DNA of 64,000 nt from Calothrix sp. PCC 7716 (GCF_019977735.1 NZ_AP025018.1:10916580-10980579), one strand, 5' to 3'; positions 36,263 through 44,896 are shown, numbered from the stretch's first letter. Numbers and translations are program-made. Notes: generated by a model not told the origin, from the letters alone.

Positions 36263-36314
36263 ATGTCATGCTGAGGTACGAAGCATCTTTGTCATGCTGA
36301 GGTACGAAGCATCT
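36263..36314. repeat. Direct tandem pair of GTCATGCTGAGGTACGAAGC
   Basis: Two back-to-back copies of a ~24-base unit. They belong to the same family as the ends of the 20868-20967 element and the 37062-37084 copy, which is read as the start of the decayed ORF below. Confidence 0.85.
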
Positions 36315-36415
36315 TCACGATGTCTCAAAAAATACCGTCTTAATTCCTAATTTGACATAGCATCGTAATCAACATTACTCATAAAACGCTTCTCCATCAC
36401 AAAAGTAAGAAGTTG

Positions 36416-37082
36416 CTACAGCTTCAAAATTTCATTCAGTGAAAGCAGCCATTGATAACAAGGTTCATCAATTGGCGCCATATCTCGACGTAGTTGTGCT
36501 AAAGACTCAGTATAAGCTTTTAGCCATCGTGCTGCAAGTTCTTGTTCAACTATTAAATCGTGCCTTAACCCACTCTTCAAACGTTAGTATTTCAATTGAT
36601 ACCCCAAAATCTTTCTCAATTTCTCTACATCTAGGTTCTAGTTCCTCAAATCGTTCGGGTTTAATACTAGTAACAAAACCAACTTTTAGAACATCAAGAT
36701 ACACTTGCAAATTTTCTGATAACTCTTCAATTTCATCTCTTAAATATGACTGACCATATTTAGCGTCCCAAGCTTCTACAATTTGCCCACATTCTAAAAG
36801 TTCAATATCAGCAATATTTACATGATTTTTATTGGCTGAACGTGTTTGTGAGAGAGGTTTTAATACAGAATCAGAAAAAATTTGAAGTTCTTGCATAGCT
36901 TGCATCAAACTGTGCATTGCTATTTCCATTAATCGAGTAGCATAATCCGAAGTATCAATGTGTTTTAATATGATGCTGAATACAATATTTCTGTCAATTT
37001 TCGCAGTTTCCAAATATGAAATTAGATTTTCACTAATTTGTATAGAGAATATTTTAAAATTAGATGCTTCGTTCCTCAGCAT
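36416..37082 (-). pseudogene. Decayed restriction-endonuclease-like gene (PD-(D/E)XK)
   Basis: The open frame from 37082 to 36546 starts inside a GTCATGCTGAGGAACGAAGC repeat (its MLRNEAS), so its real N-terminus is lost. It contains ECGQIVEAWDAKYGQSYLRD, with DAKYG resembling the catalytic D-x-K of a nuclease core, then GFVTSIKPERFEELEPR and IEILTFEEWV, a sequence style I associate with type II restriction enzymes. After KARFNS and stop, a shifted frame continues LIVEQELAARWLKAYTESLA to NEILKL (36416). So it is broken at both ends. Family identity is inference. Confidence 0.5.
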
Positions 37083-37128
37083 GACAATTACATGATGACA
37101 ATTACAGATTTGTAGTGTGATAAATAAT

Positions 37129-38400
37129 TTAACACCAAGTTTGTATGACTTTGCCTTTTAATTGTTGACCGTACCAAGGTGTGTTTGCTGAGAGTGTATG
37201 TAGGTTTGTTTGTTTGACTGTCCAAGTTTGTTGAGGGTCAAATAGTACTAGTTCGCAAGGTTGATTTGGTGTTATTTTACTGACTTTTTGTTGTAAGCAT
37301 TGTGCTGGACTACTGCTTAATGGGCGCCATAATTGTAAGGGTGTGAATTCTCCGGTCTCTACTAAGTTTTGCCATAGTAAAGATAACGCTAATTCATAGC
37401 CAATTGCTCCTGGTGGTGCATCAGCAAATGCTACTGTTTTCTCTTCGTATGTATAAGCGGTATGGTCGATGGCAATTGCATCGATAATACCTTCTATAAC
37501 TCCTTTTCGTAGAGCTATCATGTCACTATTATTACCTAAAGGTGGGTCAAGTCGTAAACTTGGGTTATAGCTTTTTAGGGCAACTGTATCGAGTAATAAA
37601 TGCATCCAGGTTGTGCTGGCTGTTACTGGTAAACCTCGTGATTTTGCGGCTGCTATTAATTCAATACTTCTAGCTGTAGAAACGCGCATTATATGCACGG
37701 GTGTTTCTGTTGCTGCTACTAGTTCTAAAAGTGCGGCAATAGCTGATGTTTCTGCACTTTCTGGTATAAAGGGTAGTCCTAGTCTTAGTGCGTCTGCTCC
37801 TTCACGCGCGATACCGTTGCCGCGTAGTTGAGTGTTACATGCCCAAAAAGCTGCTGTTTTATTGAATGGTTGAAGATATTCGAGTACACGTTTCACCATT
37901 GCTAAGTTATCTAGAGGTTTGGCATCTGTGAAACCAACTACTTCTGTGGCAAAATCTGCGAATTCGTTCAATTGCTGTGCTGCAAAGTCTTGGCTGATGG
38001 CGCCCCATATGTTGAGATTAGGAATGGGAAATGAGGAATCAAATATAGATATGTTTTGAGCGATTTTTTGTAGTTGTGTGACTACAGCAGCGTTATCTAT
38101 TGCTGGGTTTGTATCGGGTAATATGTTGATGCGAGTGAAGCCACCATGTGCTGCTGCTTGTAATAATGAATTTATGGTTTCGCGTTCTTCATATCCTGGT
38201 TCTCCTGAGTGGCTGTATAAATCAATTAATCCGGTTCCTAGAATTAATTGTTGGCAGTTGCGAATTTGTGCGTCAGGTGGATATTCTGAAATGCTGGCTG
38301 CAACTTTGATGATTTGACCGTTTTGAATTAGCACGTCTGCTAATTGGTCGGTTTCTGAAATGGGGTCTATTATTCTTACTTGTTTTAGTAGTTCAGCCAT
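37129..38400 (-). CDS. pyrC: Dihydroorotase-like protein (PyrC family) lacking a key metal ligand
   Basis: 423 residues, amidohydrolase fold. Dihydroorotase closes carbamoyl-aspartate to dihydroorotate in pyrimidine synthesis. The usual motif DxHxHxREPG is here DLYSHSGEPGYEERET: the first metal His is Tyr, the Arg that binds substrate is Gly. The late acid is present as AIAIDHTAYTYEEK. The same altered motif, as I recall, is widespread in cyanobacterial 'PyrC' proteins, which suggests a conserved non-catalytic or partner role, as with PyrX and aspartate transcarbamylase. A second, catalytic dihydroorotase would then be elsewhere. The gene is 82 bases downstream of the histidine phosphatase on the same strand, so it could be its second gene. 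Confidence 0.85.
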   Translation of the reverse strand: MAELLKQVRIIDPISETDQLADVLIQNGQIIKVAASISEYPPDAQIRNCQQLILGTGLIDLYSHSGEPGYEERETINSLLQAAAHGGFTRINILPDTNPAIDNAAVVTQLQKIAQNISIFDSSFPIPNLNIWGAISQDFAAQQLNEFADFATEVVGFTDAKPLDNLAMVKRVLEYLQPFNKTAAFWACNTQLRGNGIAREGADALRLGLPFIPESAETSAIAALLELVAATETPVHIMRVSTARSIELIAAAKSRGLPVTASTTWMHLLLDTVALKSYNPSLRLDPPLGNNSDMIALRKGVIEGIIDAIAIDHTAYTYEEKTVAFADAPPGAIGYELALSLLWQNLVETGEFTPLQLWRPLSSSPAQCLQQKVSKITPNQPCELVLFDPQQTWTVKQTNLHTLSANTPWYGQQLKGKVIQTWC

Positions 38401-38482
38401 TAATTTTTCTACTCCTCCGTTTTTTGTCTTTGGTCATGTGCGTTGAGGTAACTAATGACCAAAGAAATTGCTGAAGCAATTA

Positions 38483-39823
38483 TTACAAGGCTCCTGCTGC
38501 GGTTTTGTCTAGTACACCAGAACCTAGATGTGTGGTGATGTTCATCGCTTGCAATACTGGATGTCCATCTAAGCCAGAGGGATAATCTATAACGCTGACG
38601 GCGCCATTACCTTGACGGAAATTCCAAAAGCTTTCTGATGATAATCCTAGGATATGACAAAGTAGGGTCTTATTTGTTGCGTCGTGGGCAACAATTAAAC
38701 CGATGTTTCTCTGTTCATTTAAAGCTTGTTGTATAATTAGTTGCCATGCTGCTGTGCTACGCTCGCTAACTTGCTGTAGATTTTCACCTTCTGGCATTTG
38801 AACTTCAGCGGGTATTGTGCGCCACCTTTCTAGTTCTCCAGGATATTCTTGCTCGATTTCTCGCTCAAATTTTCCTTCCCATAGTCCGTGGCTAATTTCA
38901 CGTAAGTCAGCGTTATATTTTAACTCTACGTTTGGATGGGATTGTAAAATAAGTTCGGCTGTTTCTTTAGGACGTGCCATTGGACTTGATACAGCAAAAT
39001 CGATTTTGACTTCTTTTAAAAATTCCCTAGCTTTTTGAGCTTGTAATCTGCCATTATCATTCAGGGGAACATCGATTTGACCTTGGAATCTACCTTGACG
39101 GTTCCACTCTGTTTCACCATGACGCACAAGTAGCAACCTTACTCCTTGATGTCCTGGACGTACCGAGGGCATTGTCTCACCCATGTGCTGCGTCTGGTTC
39201 ATTGATTCGAGTTGGACGTTTTCTCCTAAACCACCAGAAAAATTCAAGACGCTAATTCCACAATTTGATTGTTGAAGCGAATGATATCGAGACGGAGATA
39301 TTGATAAAGCAGTACTAATTAATGCGCGGTTGATACCGTTATGTCCAATAATTAGTATTGTTTCACCCTTATGGCGCCGTAAAATATCTTCCCAAAATTG
39401 CTTCGCTTGTTCGTATAAAGACAAAACTGGGAAGTGTTCGCGTGTCCCTTCGGATGTGGGAAGAAGCATCATAAACTTGTCAGGGCAGGAATGCCAAGCT
39501 GTATACTCTTCGGGAAATTTTTCTTTGACCTCAGTAGTTGTCATCCCAACCCACAAGGGTAAGTCAATCTCCATAAGATTATCACTGGTTTGGAGTGCTG
39601 TTGATTGACCAGAATCGCTACAAATAATATCTGCCGTTAGCTTTGCACGCTGCAATGGACTAGAGTAAATAGCGTTAAATGATATATTGCTGAGGGCTTT
39701 TCCTACTTTGCTTGCATCATCACGACCTTTCTGTGTTAACTGCGACGCATCGGAACGTCCCTGAATTCGCCTCTCAGTATTGTATGTACTTTGACCGTGG
39801 CGCACAATGATGACACGAGTCAT
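38483..39823 (-). CDS. Two-domain histidine phosphatase / phosphoglycerate-mutase-like protein
   Basis: 446 residues with two tandem RHG domains. The first starts IIVRHGQSTYNTERRIQGRS with phospho-acceptor His 9; the second starts LLLVRHGETEWNRQGRFQGQ (His about 237). Each has the later conserved His (IIGHNGIN about 160, IVAHDATN about 383). Such proteins remove phosphate from small metabolites; double-domain forms are common in cyanobacteria and related single-domain ones act as phosphoserine phosphatases. Substrate not determinable. Upstream (39824-40040) is a divergent promoter region shared with the next gene. Confidence 0.88.
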   Translation of the reverse strand: MTRVIIVRHGQSTYNTERRIQGRSDASQLTQKGRDDASKVGKALSNISFNAIYSSPLQRAKLTADIICSDSGQSTALQTSDNLMEIDLPLWVGMTTTEVKEKFPEEYTAWHSCPDKFMMLLPTSEGTREHFPVLSLYEQAKQFWEDILRRHKGETILIIGHNGINRALISTALSISPSRYHSLQQSNCGISVLNFSGGLGENVQLESMNQTQHMGETMPSVRPGHQGVRLLLVRHGETEWNRQGRFQGQIDVPLNDNGRLQAQKAREFLKEVKIDFAVSSPMARPKETAELILQSHPNVELKYNADLREISHGLWEGKFEREIEQEYPGELERWRTIPAEVQMPEGENLQQVSERSTAAWQLIIQQALNEQRNIGLIVAHDATNKTLLCHILGLSSESFWNFRQGNGAVSVIDYPSGLDGHPVLQAMNITTHLGSGVLDKTAAGAL

Positions 39824-40040
39824 CTTTAAACCCTCCTCTATCTAAAGGTATAATCTTACTTTAAAGTGCGCGACTTCGTGACACAAGCAGATGTGTGAAA
39901 TATTGTAAATTTTTGCTTTTTAAAACTTTAAATACTGCATAACTTGCCAATTTTATTCTCTACTAGTTTTAAGACCTGCATTAATTCGATGCATGGAAGA
40001 TCATATTATTTTACTAGGTACTTAGTACTAGGAGGAAAAA

Positions 40041-40325
40041 ATGTCAGAGCGAAGAAGAGACTTTCACCGTTTAAACGACTTAAATCTGTCCAGCTTTTGG
40101 TGGCACAGTGGCACAGAATGGACATCTATAATCAAAAATGAAATTACTCCAGATAAAAACGACGCAGTAGAATCGCAATCAGTCGCGCATAGACCAATAA
40201 TATATAGTGCTGTCGCCATTTTAGTGTTGTTAGGCGCCGCAATTGTAACACGCACGGGCGAAATATCACAGAGACTCGAAACAGCACAAAATCAACCACA
40301 ACAAATAATTTTCAGTAAAAAATAA
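40041..40325 (+). CDS. Small single-helix membrane protein, unknown
   Basis: 94 residues with an excellent ribosome site, AGGAGG 7 bases before the ATG. The N-terminal ~55 residues are polar (MSERRRDFHRLNDLNLSSFW), then one helix IIYSAVAILVLLGAAIVT (about 54-71) and a short Gln-rich tail. Topology is probably N-in, single span. No family recognised. A GTAGAGACGTAAC palindrome follows the stop and likely ends the transcript. Confidence 0.7.
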   Translation: MSERRRDFHRLNDLNLSSFWWHSGTEWTSIIKNEITPDKNDAVESQSVAHRPIIYSAVAILVLLGAAIVTRTGEISQRLETAQNQPQQIIFSKK

Positions 40326-40339
40326 TACATAAACGCAAT

Positions 40340-40367
40340 GTAGAGACGTAACATGTCACGTCTCTAC
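40340..40367. repeat. GTAGAGACGTAAC palindrome
   Basis: GTAGAGACGTAACATG facing CACGTCTCTAC, one mismatch. It lies between convergent genes and probably acts as a transcript end for one or both. Confidence 0.7.
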
Positions 40368-40403
40368 ATCTTATAAATATACATGTGTCGAAAGATACGC
40401 TTA

Positions 40404-40781
40404 CTACTTCTTAGCTGGTCTATCCAAACCAGTTAAATCAACCTGAACTTGTACTCCATCGTTACCACCCCCAATTGTTTGCTGTGCGGGTTGTAAGAAT
40501 ACAGGGGTATCAGGAAGCGTCAGAGTTTGATTAAACTGAACAGGTGAGGCTGAATTAGGTTTCGCCGCACTTGGTTGACTATTTTCAGGATTAATTGCAC
40601 CGAAGAAGTTAGCAAAATCATCTTGTGCGCTTCTATTGTCAATTCCCACTAACGAAGTTCCAGATAAAGAAGATGCTTCTCCTTGTGGGCTTGACGTTCT
40701 TGATGATTGTGCAGTAGCGGGCATTCCAAAGCTGACAATAGTCGCCGCTACTATTAAGGCGCCATAAGTTATAGCTTTCAT
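40404..40781 (-). CDS. Exported hypothetical protein
   Basis: 125 residues. The signal peptide is MKAITYGALIVAATIVSFGM plus PATAQ, cleaved after about residue 25. The mature part is Ser/Gln/Pro-rich and mostly disordered (SSRTSSPQGEASSLSGTSLV), with a terminal QVQVDLTGLDRPAKK. No motif or family. Confidence 0.65.
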   Translation of the reverse strand: MKAITYGALIVAATIVSFGMPATAQSSRTSSPQGEASSLSGTSLVGIDNRSAQDDFANFFGAINPENSQPSAAKPNSASPVQFNQTLTLPDTPVFLQPAQQTIGGGNDGVQVQVDLTGLDRPAKK

Positions 40782-40852
40782 TGTTGTTACCCAGATTAAA
40801 CATGCGATTTGATATCCATTATACTAAGCATCCAATTTTTGGCGAGGATGAG

Positions 40853-41257
40853 TTAGTTACGTAGCCACGTCTTTACTTTTTGTATTTGGTTCGGCGCCTG
40901 CATTTCGTGGAATAGCTGAATAGCGGTGTCAAAGTTTTTTTGAGATTTTTCTATATCACCTTTTTGAGCAAAAGTCAATCCTAATTGGTAATGAGCTTCG
41001 GCTAAATCTGATTTGGCGCCGATTTCAGATAGCATTTGAATTGCGGCATCATGAAAAGATATTGCAGCATCATAATTCATTTTATGACGTTTAATTTCTG
41101 CCATACAACTCATAGCTCTAGCATGAATTTGTGTAAACTTGCTATCTTCACAATTAAAAATAGCTGTTTTACAAATTTCCCAAGATTTATCAAAATAACC
41201 CAAATTTTTATAAGCTAAAGCAAGATTAACGTGCGTTATGTCCGGCGCCCCATGAAT
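40853..41257 (-). pseudogene. N-terminally truncated TPR gene
   Basis: The frame is open from the stop at 41258 and reads IHGAPDITHVNLALAYKNLG then YFDKSWEICKTAIFNCEDSK, two or three TPR motifs (AISFHDAAIQMLSEIGAKSD, EAHYQLGLTFAQKGDIEKSQ), ending VKTWLRN. There is no ATG before the repeats and no RBS at the internal TTG. It is the C-terminal end of a TPR protein of the NB-ARC/CHAT-associated style whose front has been removed. Confidence 0.55.
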
Positions 41258-41498
41258 TTATACTTGTAGATGAAGTAAGAGAATTTATAGCTTTATCAGC
41301 CATGAAGAATGCATGTGATGTGAGCAAGGTTATTTATAGAAGGAAGCTCAACAACAATAAAAGTTAGTCTTAAACTGTATAAAACTGAATAGACAATGTG
41401 TTCTTAAATGTGCTTTCTGTGGCTAGCAGTCTAACTAACTATTTTTGTAGAGCGCAAACGGTTTTGATAAGTAGTTTACACTCTACTGGAGGAATTTT

Positions 41499-41747
41499 AT
41501 GTCAGACAAACATTGTGATTGCGGTCGTTGCCATTGCTGTAATGGATATGTACAAGATGCAAAAAATCCAAATCGATATGTGAATTTAGAAACGGGACAA
41601 GAGCGTAAATTAGATAAGAAAAAGTGGAAATTAGATTGGCTAATTTTATGGTTTTTGATTGCCTTTTTTTTTACACACTATGCTAAATTCAAGCCAATCA
41701 AAAATTTGAATCCACCTCAACAAAGTGGGAGCAGTTTAGTTAATTAG
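41499..41747 (+). CDS. Small Cys-rich membrane protein
   Basis: 82 residues with a strong GGAGG eight bases before the ATG. The N-terminus is MSDKHCDCGRCHCCNGYVQD: five Cys and two His within ten residues, a likely metal-binding knot resembling a short metallothionein or zinc-ribbon half. A charged stretch (ERKLDKKKWK) precedes one helix, LDWLILWFLIAFFFTHY (about 45-61). So the metal site would sit at the cytoplasmic face of a membrane. The gene stands alone with a GGTTGGGT hairpin after it. No family known to me. Confidence 0.7.
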   Translation: MSDKHCDCGRCHCCNGYVQDAKNPNRYVNLETGQERKLDKKKWKLDWLILWFLIAFFFTHYAKFKPIKNLNPPQQSGSSLVN

Positions 41748-41757
41748 AGGTTTGCAT

Positions 41758-41777
41758 GGTTGGGTTAACACCCAACC
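41758..41777 (+). terminator. GGTTGGGT-TAAC-ACCCAACC hairpin
   Basis: A perfect 8-bp stem 10 bases after the Cys-rich gene stop, followed by TACGATAAAAAATTT. Same family as the repeat at 14043-14076. Confidence 0.6.
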
Positions 41778-41912
41778 TACGATAAAAAATTTCAAATTTA
41801 TTTTGATATTTAAAACTTATATACTTTAAGCTAATCGATATCATAAGTAAATATTAGTTAAAGTTAATTTACCATAGTTTAAAATTTATGATACATATAC
41901 ACTTAAACAAAC

Positions 41913-42314
41913 ATGGCTGACATTGTAGATATTGCTGTTGGTGCAGGTTCATTCTCGACTCTTGTTACAGCTGTTCAAGCAGCAGGTTTAGTAGAAACAC
42001 TTAAGAGTCCTGGTCCATTCACTGTATTTGCACCTAATGATGATGCTTTTGCGAAGTTACCACCAGGGACTATAACGACTTTAGTGCAAAATATTCCTCA
42101 GTTAACACGTATTCTCAAGTATCACGTTGTACCAGGTAAATTAACGAAAGCTGACCTAGCGAATCTTGGAACCGTTACTTCCGTAGAAGGTTCGACAATC
42201 AATATTAATTGCGCTGACGGATTTGAGGTAAAAAATGCGACTGTGTTAGCAGCAGATATCGATGCTGATAATGGTGTAATTCATGTTATAGATACAGTCA
42301 TTCTCATGGGTTAA
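41913..42314 (+). CDS. Fasciclin (FAS1) domain protein
   Basis: 133 residues, essentially a single FAS1 domain with no signal peptide. H1 motif [17 protein letters not shown] (about residues 32-48), central [10 protein letters not shown] (about 69-78) and H2-like [11 protein letters not shown] at the end. FAS1 proteins mediate adhesion or pigment binding; short cytosolic-looking versions are frequent in cyanobacteria and their function is unclear. A hairpin follows the stop. Confidence 0.92.
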   Translation: MADIVDIAVGAGSFSTLVTAVQAAGLVETLKSPGPFTVFAPNDDAFAKLPPGTITTLVQNIPQLTRILKYHVVPGKLTKADLANLGTVTSVEGSTININCADGFEVKNATVLAADIDADNGVIHVIDTVILMG

Positions 42315-42328
42315 TAAAGATTTATGTA

Positions 42329-42352
42329 GAGGAGCGTAGTAATACTCTCCTC
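42329..42352 (+). terminator. GAGGAG...CTCCTC hairpin after the fasciclin gene
   Basis: 6-bp stem with a 12-base loop that can extend (AGTAATACT), followed by ATTGTTTATATT. A short direct repeat, GAAGGCATGT (42381 and 42401), follows. Confidence 0.5.
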
Positions 42353-42526
42353 ATTGTTTATATTGCGTTATAAGATGTGGAAGGCATGTTGATTTGCGTC
42401 GAAGGCATGTAAATTAAAATTTTAGAGAAACTTAAGTAAATTTTAATTATTACTAGTCTTTATTTGCATTGCTTTTGAACAAAACAACCGAAAACTTATA
42501 GCAATTTAAAACTACTGCAACAATTA

Positions 42527-42865
42527 ATGCTTGACTTAAACACGTTATCTGAATTTTCTCGCGCGAATTGTATAAGTATTTGCGCGTTTCTAGTCCCTGC
42601 AAATCTGATTGCAACATCGCTGACAATGATTCTTGTTTTCATACATCGTCAACGTTTATCACAGCAAGTAGGACAAGCATGTGTAATTGCCAGCTTTTTT
42701 GCTGTAACAATGATACTACATGTGTACACCTGGTTTGAAGTAGGTATAGTCAGACCGCAAACTTTTATACTGCTATTGCTAGCTATTAGTTGTTTACTAA
42801 CAAACATCGTCGCAGTTTGGTTACATCATCGCTTGGTGAAAGTAGTGTTGAGTGTTGAGTGCTGA
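42527..42865 (+). CDS. Three-helix membrane protein, unknown
   Basis: 112 residues. Membrane segments: about 17-38 (ISICAFLVPANLIATSLTMI), 50-70 (VGQACVIASFFAVTMILHVY) and 79-100 (TFILLLLAISCLLTNIVAVW). The last codons (VLSVEC and stop) are supplied by a heptamer array, so the original C-terminus may have been different. It has no recognisable family and no clear RBS. Confidence 0.55.
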   Translation: MLDLNTLSEFSRANCISICAFLVPANLIATSLTMILVFIHRQRLSQQVGQACVIASFFAVTMILHVYTWFEVGIVRPQTFILLLLAISCLLTNIVAVWLHHRLVKVVLSVEC

Positions 42866-42930
42866 GTGCTGAGTGTTGAGTGCTGAGTGTTGAGTGTTGA
42901 GTGCTGAGTAGAGACGTGATTTATCACGTC
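42844..42930. repeat. Heptamer array (about 9 units) ending in a GACGTGAT palindrome
   Basis: GAGTGTT/GAGTGCT units run from the end of the preceding ORF to 42911, then GACGTGATTTATCACGTC (42913-42930). Same composite as at 5503-5584. Confidence 0.85.
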
Positions 42931-43199
42931 TAGTGTTGGGAACATTGATAATGTTGTAATGCAGGTTGTGGAGTAGATACAGTATTAAAGGCAATTAATG
43001 CAATTCCACTGTCTGCATCTACACCAAATGCTTGAGCTTCGATAAGTTCGTGAGAATTTTTGGAAAAATTTCGATAATTCTGAGTGTAACTTTGATTTTG
43101 GCTATATTGACCTCGGCGCCAGCATAATACAAAAATAATACTAAAAAATACAAATGTGAACCGTGGTTCACATTTAGCGAAATAGTTTAAGTGTACTTT
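42930..43199 (-). pseudogene. Remnant of a membrane-anchored protein gene
   Basis: An uninterrupted 89-codon minus-strand frame without any start codon: FTFVFFSIIFVLCWRRGQYS, then NFSKNSHELIEAQAFGVDAD, SGIALIAFNTVSTPQPALQH and YQCSQH. One hydrophobic helix, then a compact domain with protein-like composition. The TGTGAACCGTGGTTCACA palindrome lies exactly in its 5' part (43155-43172) and may have destroyed the start. Family unknown. Confidence 0.5.
43155..43172. repeat. TGTGAACCGTGGTTCACA palindrome
   Basis: Second copy of the 18-base palindrome seen at 6676-6693; here it interrupts the start region of a decayed ORF. Confidence 0.75.
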
Positions 43200-43355
43200 T
43201 TAGCCGAAAGGAATATTTTTATACCAAAATTATGTACTCTAAGCTAACATTTCATAACTAGTTAAGTTTGCTGCTTTTAGGCTTAAGCCTAGTAAAAGGA
43301 AAGCAAGTGAGGCTTACTCTGGTAAACATTAGGTGAAATGGTATTACTACTTATA

Positions 43356-43381
43356 CCCCTGGTATTTTAACCAGGGGTTTT
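43356..43381. terminator. CCCCTGG...CCAGGGG terminator hairpin
   Basis: 7-bp GC-rich stem with TTTT on the plus strand. No plus-strand gene ends nearby, so it may finish an unannotated short RNA from 43.2-43.35 kb, or act for the minus-strand gene that ends at 43401. Confidence 0.65.
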
Positions 43382-43400
43382 CATATTTACCGAAACAACT

Positions 43401-44054
43401 TTATTCTCTCTGTGGAACCACAGGTTGGACGGGAGTCGGTTGAATAGGTGTAGTCTCGAAAGTGCGATTAAATTGATTTGGTTGACTAGGATTTGGTACT
43501 GGTGTATTTACCTGAGTACGATTCCCTGGTAAAAATGAAGGTAGAAGCCCACCGAGTCTATCACTAGCATCGATACAAGTGTCCATTGCTTGAACTGCTG
43601 AGTAATCAATTTCACGACGTATCCCAACCACACAAGATGCAAACCTAACTGGTAGTAAGCTACGACCACAATAATTGAAAACTGATGGGTCAAAAGAATC
43701 TCTCTTGCTCGTGCTAATGTTAACAACGCAAGTTGCTAAATCTTCAGGACGACGTGCAGAGCGACAAGAAGGAAGAATATCAACAGCAGCAACCTGGGTT
43801 TGTCGTTGAATTCGAGTCACACAATTAGAAAAGTCTCTTGGACGGAGTGCCGCAGCGCAATTTTGTGAAGCAGCTTCGGGAGTAATGCCCAGTCTCAGCA
43901 GTCTTCCTGCACAAGCACGGTAATCACTCCCAAAAGTACTTGATTGTATTTGACCCATAGCGGGCAAAGTTAAGGCAAGTGAAAACCATCCAGTGATTGC
44001 TAGCACGTTTGCAAAACTGTTAGTATATCTACCTTTCTTCAATAATCTAAACAT
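43401..44054 (-). CDS. Exported protein with repeated Cys-containing units
   Basis: 217 residues from the ATG at 44054, preceded by GGGGA; an ATG 13 codons earlier is also possible. The signal peptide ends near ALTLPAMGQ. The mature part holds a repeated unit of about 35-40 residues, 'C......L...L.P..F..CV..I': ACAGRLLRLGITPEAASQNC, FSNCVTRIQ, LPSCRSARRPEDLATCVVNI, FNYCGRSLLPVRFASCVVGI. Nine Cys probably form disulfides outside the cytoplasm. A Pro/Gln/Asn-rich tail follows. A cyanobacterial family of unknown function. Confidence 0.7.
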   Translation of the reverse strand: MFRLLKKGRYTNSFANVLAITGWFSLALTLPAMGQIQSSTFGSDYRACAGRLLRLGITPEAASQNCAAALRPRDFSNCVTRIQRQTQVAAVDILPSCRSARRPEDLATCVVNISTSKRDSFDPSVFNYCGRSLLPVRFASCVVGIRREIDYSAVQAMDTCIDASDRLGGLLPSFLPGNRTQVNTPVPNPSQPNQFNRTFETTPIQPTPVQPVVPQRE

Positions 44055-44207
44055 TTTAATAAATCCCCAAACACCCAACTTATGGTACCGCATTTAGAGG
44101 AGGGGGGGAGTTTAAGGGCTAATTCATAATTCCCTATTCCCTATTTCCAATTTCCATTTATAATTAAATGTCTGAGTAAAATTTAAACAGGATTACAGTA
44201 CTGAACC

Positions 44208-44816
44208 ATGTCCCGATATAGAGGACCTCGTTTAAGAGTCACCCGCCGCTTAGGCGAATTACCAGGATTAAGTCGTAAAAGTGCCCGTCGTGCTTATCCA
44301 CCTGGTCAGCACGGTCAGAATCGCAAGAAGCGTTCTGAGTATGCTGTGCGTTTGGAAGAAAAACAGAAGCTTCGTTTTAACTACGGTGTTACCGAAAAAC
44401 AGTTGTTGCGTTACGTGCGTAAAGCAAGACGTGTAACCGGTTCAACCGGACAAGTGCTACTACAATTACTAGAAATGCGCTTGGATAATACAATATTCCG
44501 TTTAGGTATGGCGCCTACCATTCCTGCTGCTCGACAATTAGTTAATCACGGTCATGTATTAATCAATGGACGTGAAGTTAACATAGCCAGTTACCAATGC
44601 CGTCCCGGTGAGGTTATTAGTGTTCGTAATAACGACCGCTCAAAGAAACTTGTGGAAGCTAATTTGCAATACCCAGGTTTGGCAAACCTCCCTAGCCATT
44701 TGGAGTTTGACAAAAACAAACTCGAAGGCAAGGTCAATGGTGTTGTCGAGCGCGAATGGGTCGCATTACAAATTAATGAACTACTGGTCGTTGAGTACTA
44801 CTCACGTCAAGCATAA
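44208..44816 (+). CDS. rpsD: 30S ribosomal protein S4
   Basis: 202 residues, usual for cyanobacterial S4. It starts [20 protein letters not shown] and lacks the four-Cys zinc site, as in the C- (zinc-independent) type. The S4 RNA-binding domain is [20 protein letters not shown], then [20 protein letters not shown]. It nucleates 16S rRNA 5'-domain assembly. It stands apart from the main ribosomal protein operon, as in other cyanobacteria. Confidence 0.98.
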   Translation: MSRYRGPRLRVTRRLGELPGLSRKSARRAYPPGQHGQNRKKRSEYAVRLEEKQKLRFNYGVTEKQLLRYVRKARRVTGSTGQVLLQLLEMRLDNTIFRLGMAPTIPAARQLVNHGHVLINGREVNIASYQCRPGEVISVRNNDRSKKLVEANLQYPGLANLPSHLEFDKNKLEGKVNGVVEREWVALQINELLVVEYYSRQA

Positions 44817-44820
44817 AAAT

Positions 44821-44896
44821 AGTGCTGAGTGGAAAGTGCTGAGTGCTGAGTAGTAATGTTATACCCTACTCAGCACTCAGAACTCAGCACTCACTA
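44821..44896. repeat. Heptamer array with opposed arms
   Basis: GAGTGCT units followed, after GTAATGTTATACC, by the reverse-complement CAGCACT units. The resulting hairpin separates the convergent rpsD and moaA stops. Confidence 0.85.

Noticed and set aside
36439-36753. 104-codon plus-strand frame opposite the decayed nuclease
   Set aside because: Antisense to a more protein-like frame; no RBS or domain.
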